Shown one piece after another: positions 7,425-13,832 of a DNA stretch of 13,832 nt. Positions within the stretch are counted from its first letter, which is position 1; every line of letters begins with the position of its first letter. Under the pieces are notes generated by a model. The model was not told where the DNA came from, made no database searches, and worked only from the letters and a program-made list of their open reading frames with translations. The stretch is from NCBI GenBank assembly GCA_030613745.1, contig JAUWLK010000047.1, forward strand, positions 1 through 13,832. The letters run 5' to 3'. Both the position numbers and the translations under genes were made by a program. Source of the DNA: Flavobacteriaceae bacterium (lineage in GTDB: Bacteria > Bacteroidota > Bacteroidia > Flavobacteriales > Flavobacteriaceae).

Positions 7425-8348
7425 TTATAAATTTGAAATTCCTTTCATATTTTTATTAATGAAATCAACCACATTATTTATATCATACTCATAATCAAAC
7501 CATTTAATTTCTTTGTCTTTTTTAAACCAGGTATTTTGACGTTTAGCAAAACGACGGGTATTTTTTTTGATTTCTGAGATTGCAAAATCTAATGTAATTT
7601 TATTGTCAAAATAGGCAAATAGTTCACGATAACCTACAGTTTGTAAGGCGTTTAAAATTTTGTTTGGATATAGTTTTTTGGCTTCGGCTATTAACCCATT
7701 TTCAATCATCATTTCAACACGTTGGTTGATTCTGTCATAAATAATATCTCTATCTGCTGTTATACCAATTTTAATTGGAATAAAATTTCGTTTACTTTCT
7801 TTATTTTGTAAAAATGAAGAAAAAGGTTTATCAGTTCCAATACAAATTTCTAATGCTCTTATCAAACGTTGTTTATTATCAATATCAATTTTTTGGTAAG
7901 TTTCAAAGTCTAATTCTTTTAATTTATCTTGTAAAAAGTCAATTCCTTTTTCTTGTAAATCCAATTTCAATCGTTTTCTAATTTCTGGATCAACATCAGG
8001 AAAATCATCTAGTCCATTTAAAACAGCATTAACGTATAATCCGCTACCACCAACCATTATCACGATTTGATGCTTTTTAAAAAGTTTATTGAGTTTTGTT
8101 ATTGCATCACGCTCAAAATCTCCAACATTATAATCTTCAAAAATTGATCGGTTTTGTATAAAATGATGTTTTACTTGTTGTAATTCATCTTCACTGGGTA
8201 CAGCAGTACCAATAGTCATTTCATTATAAAACTGACGTGAATCACTGGATATAATTTCAGTTTGAAAATGTTTTGCAAGTTCAATACTTAAGCTGGTTTT
8301 CCCAATTGCAGTTGCACCAACAATTGTTATTAAATAATTTGGTTTCAT
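7425..8348 (-). CDS. miaA: tRNA dimethylallyltransferase MiaA
   Basis: Transfers a dimethylallyl group to N6 of A37 in tRNAs that read UNN codons. The protein is 307 residues from ATG 8348, normal for the family. Visible motifs: P-loop GATAIGKT (11-18), SSDSRQFYNEMTIGTA with D36 and R38 (prenyl-acceptor site), HHFI, the GGSGLYVNAVLNGLDD loop, and the C-terminal TVGYRELF followed by KKNTRRFAKRQNTWFKKD, the tRNA-binding signature. The frame opens three codons earlier at 8357, but MKPNYLITIVGATAIGKT is the better start. The predicted promoter also leaves no room for more. Single-gene transcription unit, with convergent dacB on its left. Confidence 0.96.
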   Translation of the reverse strand: MKPNYLITIVGATAIGKTSLSIELAKHFQTEIISSDSRQFYNEMTIGTAVPSEDELQQVKHHFIQNRSIFEDYNVGDFERDAITKLNKLFKKHQIVIMVGGSGLYVNAVLNGLDDFPDVDPEIRKRLKLDLQEKGIDFLQDKLKELDFETYQKIDIDNKQRLIRALEICIGTDKPFSSFLQNKESKRNFIPIKIGITADRDIIYDRINQRVEMMIENGLIAEAKKLYPNKILNALQTVGYRELFAYFDNKITLDFAISEIKKNTRRFAKRQNTWFKKDKEIKWFDYEYDINNVVDFINKNMKGISNL

Positions 8349-8353
8349 ATTAA

Positions 8354-8362
8354 GCAAAAATA
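8354..8362 (-). promoter_or_regulatory. Possible miaA -7 element, implying a near-leaderless mRNA
   Basis: On the - strand TATTTTTGC (8362-8354) fits TAnnTTTG. It ends 5 bases before ATG 8348, so transcription would begin at or within a base or two of the start codon. No clear TTG -33 element lies 17-23 bp upstream. AT-rich sequence makes chance matches possible. Confidence 0.4.
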
Positions 8363-8447
8363 AGTATAATATCCAAATTAATATGAGTTAGGATTTTGAA
8401 ACGTTTGAATGAAATATTTATATATTTTTAACGTTAAATTTTTTTGA

Positions 8448-8456
8448 TACTTTTGC
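8448..8456 (+). promoter_or_regulatory. Promoter -7 element for the secreted T9SS protein
   Basis: TACTTTTGC is an exact TAnnTTTG match 20 bases before ATG 8477. A weak T-rich -33 region (TTTTTA, 8425-8430) lies about 17 bp upstream. The predicted leader is about 15 bases. Together with the miaA element on the other strand it makes the 8349-8476 gap a compact divergent promoter region. Confidence 0.55.
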
Positions 8457-8476
8457 CAAATTGAATTTCATTCTTA

Positions 8477-10978
8477 ATGAAGGATTTTATATTCTACTTT
8501 TTATTTTTTTTATCCATAAGCTTTGTACATGCTCAAAGCATTGAAATTAGTGGTAATAGTTATGTTATAGCAAATAATGGAGCTAATATTCCAATGATCC
8601 AAGATGGTACTGATTTTGATGATGTAGTTGTTGGTGATTTGTTAATACACACTTTTACATTAACAAACTTAGATACAAGAAATCCAGGTACTCAAATAAG
8701 AAGCATAACCGTTAATTCATCCGAATTTATCATTACTAATAATATAAGTAACATAAAACCAGGGAGTTCTGGAAATTTTGATATTACTTTTCAACCAACT
8801 TTAAGCGGTATTGTGAATGCAATAATTACAATAGAAGTTAAAAAGCGAAATGTAACAAAAGTATATACATTTAATGTCAGAGGTATAGGCGTTAATGACA
8901 TTATGATTAGCCAATATTATGAAAGTGGAGATACTGATAAAATAGAAATTAAAAATTTATTGGATATTGACATTCAAGAAGGGTATTATTATTTGGCTAT
9001 TTATTATAATGGATCAAGTACAACGGGTCCCCCCGATTCTTTTGTATCAATTGGAGCAATCAATGCAGGTGAGGTAAAGTTAATAGGAGATACCAATTTA
9101 TTTAATGGAGATGATATAATAATTATTTCTACTTCAAGTGGAACAAATTGTTTTTCTGATAAAGTTGATATAATTGGTAATAATACAAATTTTTGGGGTG
9201 CAAATACTTCTTTTACTAAAGGAGGTTGTACTAGTGAAATACCTCATGTAAATTTTGATTTAACTGATTGGATTGAAATGACCACTGTTAAAGTTGATTT
9301 AGCCAATAATAAACAAAATATTGCATTAGGAACATATAATTTAGGGTTAATTAGTTGGAATGGAATGTCTTGGTCAAATGAATCTTTACCAGATTTGTCA
9401 AGAACTGTAATGATTGATGGTATTTATTCTTCAACTGATGGTAATATTGAAGCATGTAATTTAATTATTAATGCCGATCTGAATTTTGATAATGGTACTT
9501 TAAATAGTGTTGTAGTTTATAAAGATTTAACTATAAATAGCACTTTTACTATTGGTGATACAGAATCTTTGGTTATGTATGATGATAATGCATTAATTAC
9601 TGGAAATATTACTAAAAATGAAAATTCAACTTCAAGAAATAATACCCATGATATTACATATTGGTCTTCATCAATAACAAGTGCTACAATAGAAACTGTT
9701 TTTGAGGGTGTTACATCAAGTAGAATTTTTCATTATGATCAATCACAATCTTCAGCTTCTGATCCAAATGATCCAACATATTGGAATACTTGGCTTATAG
9801 CATCTGGTTTGATGGCTGCTGGAAAAGGGTATGCAGCGGAAGGTTTAACAGGAACAATAGGTGTGCATGATATTTCTCTAACGGGTATGCCAAATAATGG
9901 AGAAATTAATATTGAAATTGTGCAATGGGATGATGCAGATGCAGATAATGATTATAATTTAATTGGAAATCCTTACCCTTCTGCAATTGATATTGAATCA
10001 TTTTTTAATGTAAATTCTTCAATGGTTGATCCAACGATTTATTTATGGACGCATACCACACCAATATCAAATGGAAGTTCAGGCGATTTTATTTCTTCTG
10101 ATTATGCTACTTATAATTTTACAGGTGGAATAGGTGTTGAAGATGGTGTAGATCCTGATAAAAATATAGGTTCTGGTCAAGCATTTTTTATAAGAGCAAT
10201 TAATTCTGGCAATGCTGTATTTAATAACTCTATGAGAATAGAAGATGCTAATAATCAATTTTATAAATTAGGTGGCTCTAAAAAAAGTATTCAAGTAGAA
10301 GAAAATAAAGATAGAATTTGGTTAAATTTAACTACTGAAGAGGGTGGGTTTAATCAATTGTTAATTGGTTTTATGGATAAAGCTTCAGAATTTGTTGATA
10401 GAGGTTATGATGCTTTAAAATTAGATGGTGGTAATCCTATTGCTTTTTATACAATTATTGAAAATAATAAGTATGCTATTCAAGGTTTAAATATGTTTTC
10501 TGTTGATAAAATTGTTGATTTAGGTTTTGATACAAATATATTTCCAAGAACATTTACTATTGGTATAGCAAAAGCAGAAGGACTTTTAAAAAATATAGAA
10601 GTTTACTTAATTGATAATGAGTTGCAAATAATTCATGATTTAAAGATTAGTGATTATCAATTTAGTCAATCCGTAGCTGGAGAATTCCCAGATCGTTTTA
10701 CTTTACAGTTTACAAACTCTGCTTTAGGTGTTAGTGATAATTATAAGAAAGATGACTTTATAATTTCAAACTTTGAAGAAACCATAAAAATTAATGCAAG
10801 TCGAAACGTAAATTCGGTAAAAGTTTATGATATTATGGGAAGGGAGATACTTCATGCCAAACCTAATAAACAAATTTTTAATTTAGTTACTGAGAATATA
10901 AAAACGGGTACAATTCTAATAATTCAAGCAGTATTGGAAAACGGAACTGTTATTAGTAAAAAAATGATTAAGTTTTAA
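8477..10978 (+). CDS. Secreted T9SS substrate with an Ig-like choice-of-anchor D domain and C-terminal sorting domain
   Basis: Cell-surface or secreted protein of 833 residues. A Sec signal peptide (about 1-19, ending FVHAQ) is followed by an Ig-like choice-of-anchor D domain (about 20-138; GDLLIHTFTLTNL, then GSSGNFDITFQPT, ending FNVRGIG). Residues 139-275 (IMISQYYESGDTDKIEIKN...) resemble a divergent lamin-tail domain. From W294 (WNGMSWSNESLPD) a beta-rich, possibly solenoid stretch runs to about 375. Next comes a module common in flavobacterial surface proteins: ITYWSSSI, WNTWLIASGLMAAGKGYAAEG, NLIGNPYPSAID (G497 onward) and GSGQAFFIRA. The end (about 755-833: DDFIISNFEETIKINA, VNSVKVYDIMGREI, KTGTILIIQAVLENG, KKMIKF) is a T9SS type A sorting domain, cleaved when the protein crosses the outer membrane. 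I see no enzyme active site, so adhesion or matrix binding is the best guess. Confidence 0.85.
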   Translation: MKDFIFYFLFFLSISFVHAQSIEISGNSYVIANNGANIPMIQDGTDFDDVVVGDLLIHTFTLTNLDTRNPGTQIRSITVNSSEFIITNNISNIKPGSSGNFDITFQPTLSGIVNAIITIEVKKRNVTKVYTFNVRGIGVNDIMISQYYESGDTDKIEIKNLLDIDIQEGYYYLAIYYNGSSTTGPPDSFVSIGAINAGEVKLIGDTNLFNGDDIIIISTSSGTNCFSDKVDIIGNNTNFWGANTSFTKGGCTSEIPHVNFDLTDWIEMTTVKVDLANNKQNIALGTYNLGLISWNGMSWSNESLPDLSRTVMIDGIYSSTDGNIEACNLIINADLNFDNGTLNSVVVYKDLTINSTFTIGDTESLVMYDDNALITGNITKNENSTSRNNTHDITYWSSSITSATIETVFEGVTSSRIFHYDQSQSSASDPNDPTYWNTWLIASGLMAAGKGYAAEGLTGTIGVHDISLTGMPNNGEINIEIVQWDDADADNDYNLIGNPYPSAIDIESFFNVNSSMVDPTIYLWTHTTPISNGSSGDFISSDYATYNFTGGIGVEDGVDPDKNIGSGQAFFIRAINSGNAVFNNSMRIEDANNQFYKLGGSKKSIQVEENKDRIWLNLTTEEGGFNQLLIGFMDKASEFVDRGYDALKLDGGNPIAFYTIIENNKYAIQGLNMFSVDKIVDLGFDTNIFPRTFTIGIAKAEGLLKNIEVYLIDNELQIIHDLKISDYQFSQSVAGEFPDRFTLQFTNSALGVSDNYKKDDFIISNFEETIKINASRNVNSVKVYDIMGREILHAKPNKQIFNLVTENIKTGTILIIQAVLENGTVISKKMIKF

Positions 10979-10983
10979 TTATA

Positions 10984-11808
10984 TTACAATTCAGTACCAC
11001 ATCTAAAACAAAATTTTGCATCATCTTTGTGGTTTCCTTCTGAACAATTAGAACAAGATTTTGTATTAGTATGGATAGTATTTAAACTTTGTTTAGAATA
11101 CTCAACTGTAACAATTCCTGTAGGAATAGCAATAATTCCATAACCTAAAATCATAACCAAACTAGCTAAAAACTGCCCAAATGGAGATTGAGGAGCAATA
11201 TCACCATAACCGACAGTAGTTAAGGTAACAATAGCCCAATAAACGCCTTGTGGTATACTGGTAAAACCACTCTCATCTCCTTCAACAATGTACATTACTG
11301 AGCCTATAATTATACACAAAACCACTACGGCTAAAATGAAAACAAAAATTTTAAACCTACTTGCTTTTAATGCTTGACCTAGTTTGTTTGCTTCACCAAT
11401 ATATCTAACTAATTTTAAGATTCTAAATACTCTCATCAAGCGCATTGCTCTTAAGGCGACGAGTGCATGACCACCACCAAAAATAAGAGATAAATATTTT
11501 GGAATGGTTGAAAGTAGGTCAATGACACCATAAAAACTAAAAATATAATCTTTTGGTTTTTTAACACTAATTATTCTAGCAACATATTCAAAAGTAAAAA
11601 GAATTGTAATAACCCATTCTGAAATATTAAAAAAAGCATGATATTTAGCATCAAATTCTTTAATGCTTTCAAGCATAACTAATACGATACTGGCTAAAAT
11701 TAACCACAATAAAACTACATCAAATAATTTACCAGCTTTAGTATCAGCTTCATAAATTATTTCATGTAATTTATCTTGCCAGTTTTGTTTATTAGGATTT
11801 GGTTTCAA
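10984..11808 (-). CDS. Six-TM voltage-gated-type potassium channel with a C-terminal zinc ribbon
   Basis: Inner-membrane ion channel of 274 residues in the ion transporter (PF00520) family. S1 to S6 lie at roughly 28-46, 60-80, 86-104, 118-137, 152-174 and 207-230. The S4 helix carries a charge every third residue (R120, R123, R126, R129, K132, R135), as in voltage sensors. The selectivity filter TVGYGD (198-203) in LTTVGYGDIAP marks it as K+-selective. After S6 the cytoplasmic tail ends in a zinc ribbon, C252-x2-C255-x11-C267-x2-C270, instead of the RCK/TrkA-N domain seen in many bacterial channels. The start ATG lies inside the 3' end of the DUF3857 gene (17 bp overlap), so translation may be coupled. 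No other nearby methionine leaves S1 intact. The stop lies 5 bp from the convergent T9SS gene stop. Confidence 0.92.
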   Translation of the reverse strand: MKPNPNKQNWQDKLHEIIYEADTKAGKLFDVVLLWLILASIVLVMLESIKEFDAKYHAFFNISEWVITILFTFEYVARIISVKKPKDYIFSFYGVIDLLSTIPKYLSLIFGGGHALVALRAMRLMRVFRILKLVRYIGEANKLGQALKASRFKIFVFILAVVVLCIIIGSVMYIVEGDESGFTSIPQGVYWAIVTLTTVGYGDIAPQSPFGQFLASLVMILGYGIIAIPTGIVTVEYSKQSLNTIHTNTKSCSNCSEGNHKDDAKFCFRCGTEL

Positions 11809-13780
11809 CAGTATTAGTTTTTTCTAAAGTTATTAAACTATTTTGAGTTTTTATAATTTCATTAAAAAATTCTTTTAAATATTGATAATCGTTTGTTTTA
11901 TAAATTGTTTGATTAAGTTTTATTTTTGTAAAAACAGTGATTTTATTTTCTTCCTGTTTGAAATTTGCAATAAATAAACCGCCATTATTAGGTAGTGTAA
12001 AAGCAATATTTTTAGGTATTGTTTTAATAATAAAATTACTTGGAATATCAATTTGAACTGTATAATGTTCACTAATCTTAAAACCAAAATTAACAGGGTA
12101 GTTTCTTTGTTTTAATTGAAACGGATTTTTAGTATATTTTTCAATAAAAGGGTTTAAATAAAAATTATTTCCTATAGATTCAGCCGCTTGAATTTCAATT
12201 TCAAAATTTTCAATAAATGGATTTTCATGATTATCAAGCTCTTCATTGGTATAGGAAATTATTTCTAAATTTTTATTTTTATTCTCTAAATAAATTAAAT
12301 ACTCCTCTTCACTTTTATCTTTAATCAATTCTTTCTTGAATTTTGAAAAATAACCATTATAAGTTTCTTTTACATTACCAATAAGAGTACCATCTTCATT
12401 CATTTTAAGTTTAGCACTTATTTTTTCAAAAGTTTTTATTTTAGGTGTGGTAGAAAACCAATAGCTTCCATTTTCAAAATCTAAGACTCTACCATAACTA
12501 TTTAATGCTTTAAAAGGTAGCATGTCAAATGATAGATAATCATCAGAAGCATCAAGTAAATATGTTTGATCATTAATTGTAAGATGTGTAGCTAAATAAT
12601 TAAAGTCTGTCATAATTGGGTGTATCTTAGTTGGAAAACCTCTATCTCTTGTAGCTAAAAGTATTATTTTGGCATCAAAATCAGCTGCTTTTAAAGCTGA
12701 GATTAGTGCTAAATTTATTTCTGAGATACTACCGAGCTTTTCTTTATAAGCTTTTTTAACATCTACATCTTTAAAAATAGATACTTTGTCATTATTTAAT
12801 GAAAAATGATTTTGAATATATTTGTATATAGATTTGCATTGAGACATTTTATCTTCAATAATTAATAAATCATTTGGTAAATTCTTTGATAAAAAAGAGC
12901 TACTTTTTAATTGCTTACCTATGCTTTCATCATATTTTAATCTTTTATCGGTTTCTTTCCAAGTTGTTGTATATTGTTTACTTGTACCGTCTGTATAAAA
13001 AATTTCAGCTAACTCAAATTTTATTTTTGAAATATAATTATTTTTAGTTGTTGAATATTTTTCTTCTTCAATAAATGCAGGAATATCCTTCATTATATAA
13101 GTTAATTCCTCACAATCTGCAGTTGTTCCATGTCCAAGTGAAAAGCAATGTTTTTTAAGAGTTGCTTTATTTGTTGAAAGATTTATTAATCCTTTAAAAC
13201 TTCTATTATACCTCCAGTTACCTGGTATTAATGCATGAAATTCACTATGAATTTTTGGAATGTCTGATTGAAATGTCCAACCACTGAAATTGAAGAAAAA
13301 TTTAGACTCTAAAGTATATTTATATTCTAATACACTACCAGGTTTTACATTAGGAAAAGTAAAGGTTACTTCTTTCCAACTACTGTTTATTGTTTTAGTA
13401 AATATCTGTTTAGATTTTAAATTAGTAATGGGCTCATTTAAATTATGTGTTACAGCTCTAATTTTTTTTACCTTTTCTTTACTCTTATTTTTATCATTAT
13501 AGATATATATTTTAACAGTTGCATGCTTTTCTCCTTCTTTATTTAAAATTTTTATTTTTCTATAAACAGTTGTTCTTAAGAAAACAGAATTATTTACGTT
13601 TTGAACTGTTGTATTTCCATGCTCATAGATTACTACAGCATTTGCCGTTGTATCTTTTTCATAAACTTTCATTTTTAACATGTCAATGTTTACATTATCA
13701 AATGTATACGGTTTCTTATTGCTTTGGGAAAGTATCAATGTTGTCACAAAAAGTAAAAAAAGTGTACTAATTTTTTTCAT
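11792..13780 (-). CDS. Exported DUF3857 protein with a degenerate transglutaminase-like domain
   Basis: 662-residue protein with a Sec signal peptide (about 1-20, MKKISTLFLLFVTTLILSQS), so periplasmic or outer-membrane associated. Residues about 55-220 form the DUF3857 beta domain (TTVYRKIKILNKEGE, then FPNVKPGSVLEYKYTLES). A transglutaminase-like region spans about 310-420, and a C-terminal beta domain (DUF3858-like, about 435-640) follows. In active relatives the core begins GDCKDKA; here it reads GSISEIN (G350-N356), so the catalytic cysteine position is I352. The downstream histidine position appears to be tyrosine (FNYLATHL), although LLDASD is kept, so it should be catalytically dead. 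Flavobacteria often carry such proteins in tandem; function unknown, possibly binding peptide or glycan. The frame is open upstream to the window edge, but the signal peptide fixes ATG 13780. It is upstream of, and overlaps, the K+ channel gene. Confidence 0.85.
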   Translation of the reverse strand: MKKISTLFLLFVTTLILSQSNKKPYTFDNVNIDMLKMKVYEKDTTANAVVIYEHGNTTVQNVNNSVFLRTTVYRKIKILNKEGEKHATVKIYIYNDKNKSKEKVKKIRAVTHNLNEPITNLKSKQIFTKTINSSWKEVTFTFPNVKPGSVLEYKYTLESKFFFNFSGWTFQSDIPKIHSEFHALIPGNWRYNRSFKGLINLSTNKATLKKHCFSLGHGTTADCEELTYIMKDIPAFIEEEKYSTTKNNYISKIKFELAEIFYTDGTSKQYTTTWKETDKRLKYDESIGKQLKSSSFLSKNLPNDLLIIEDKMSQCKSIYKYIQNHFSLNNDKVSIFKDVDVKKAYKEKLGSISEINLALISALKAADFDAKIILLATRDRGFPTKIHPIMTDFNYLATHLTINDQTYLLDASDDYLSFDMLPFKALNSYGRVLDFENGSYWFSTTPKIKTFEKISAKLKMNEDGTLIGNVKETYNGYFSKFKKELIKDKSEEEYLIYLENKNKNLEIISYTNEELDNHENPFIENFEIEIQAAESIGNNFYLNPFIEKYTKNPFQLKQRNYPVNFGFKISEHYTVQIDIPSNFIIKTIPKNIAFTLPNNGGLFIANFKQEENKITVFTKIKLNQTIYKTNDYQYLKEFFNEIIKTQNSLITLEKTNTVETKS

Positions 13781-13832
13781 TGCAAAAAATTTTAATATTG
13801 AATTAGAGTAAATAAACGATAAAAAAGGAGAA

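Noticed and set aside
13290..13770. Two + strand open frames with hydrophobic translations, opposite the DUF3857 gene
   Set aside because: Both are antisense to well-supported DUF3857 coding sequence. Their Leu/Phe-rich translation is what the complement of Lys/Glu/Asn-rich codons gives.
13781..13832. Possible in-frame extension of the DUF3857 gene to the right edge, or a + strand GGAG site at the very end
   Set aside because: The 17 upstream codons are open, but a textbook signal peptide starts at 13780. The GGAG lies at the last bases, with no gene in the window to attach it to.

Overview
The window looks like a chromosomal segment of a low-GC marine-type Bacteroidetes, most likely Flavobacteriaceae. 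The DNA is very AT-rich. Promoters fit the Bacteroidetes pattern TAnnTTTG rather than the sigma70 -10/-35 pair, and starts lack Shine-Dalgarno sequences. The gene content is typical of that family: a type IX secretion (T9SS) C-terminal sorting domain, 2TM-domain proteins beside a LytS/LytTR pair, a DUF3822 protein beside rsmD, and a DUF3857 protein. Nothing points to a plasmid, phage, island, CRISPR array or insertion sequence.

Layout, left to right. (1) About 1-2389, + strand: a LytS-type histidine kinase cut by the left edge and carrying a fused C-terminal 2TM domain, then a free-standing 2TM protein and a LytTR response regulator, forming a cell-envelope two-component operon. (2) 2398-4494, - strand: a membrane protein with a pseudopilin-like helix, a DUF3822 protein and the 16S rRNA methyltransferase RsmD. 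The three genes overlap and probably read from one good promoter at about 4527-4557. (3) 4736-7424, + strand: a RecD/Pif1-like superfamily 1 helicase overlapped by a lipoprotein D-Ala-D-Ala carboxypeptidase (PBP4, peptidase family S13). (4) 7425-8348, - strand: miaA, tRNA dimethylallyltransferase. (5) 8477-10978, + strand: a large secreted T9SS substrate with no recognisable enzyme domain. (6) 10984-13780, - strand: a six-TM voltage-gated-type K+ channel with a zinc-ribbon tail, downstream of and overlapping a DUF3857/transglutaminase-fold exported protein whose catalytic cysteine is missing.

Genes are packed tightly. Three convergent pairs end 0-8 bp apart with no visible intrinsic terminator, and the two divergent gaps (about 4495-4735 and 8349-8476) hold the promoters. 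No stretch of 300 bp lacks a gene.

Most of the window is core genome. I see no complete unknown defence or mobile system. The items most worth a second look are the kinase-2TM fusion at a homopolymer run (about 984-1000), the DUF3822 plus pseudopilin-like pair, the transglutaminase-fold protein lacking its catalytic residues, and a probably leaderless miaA mRNA.
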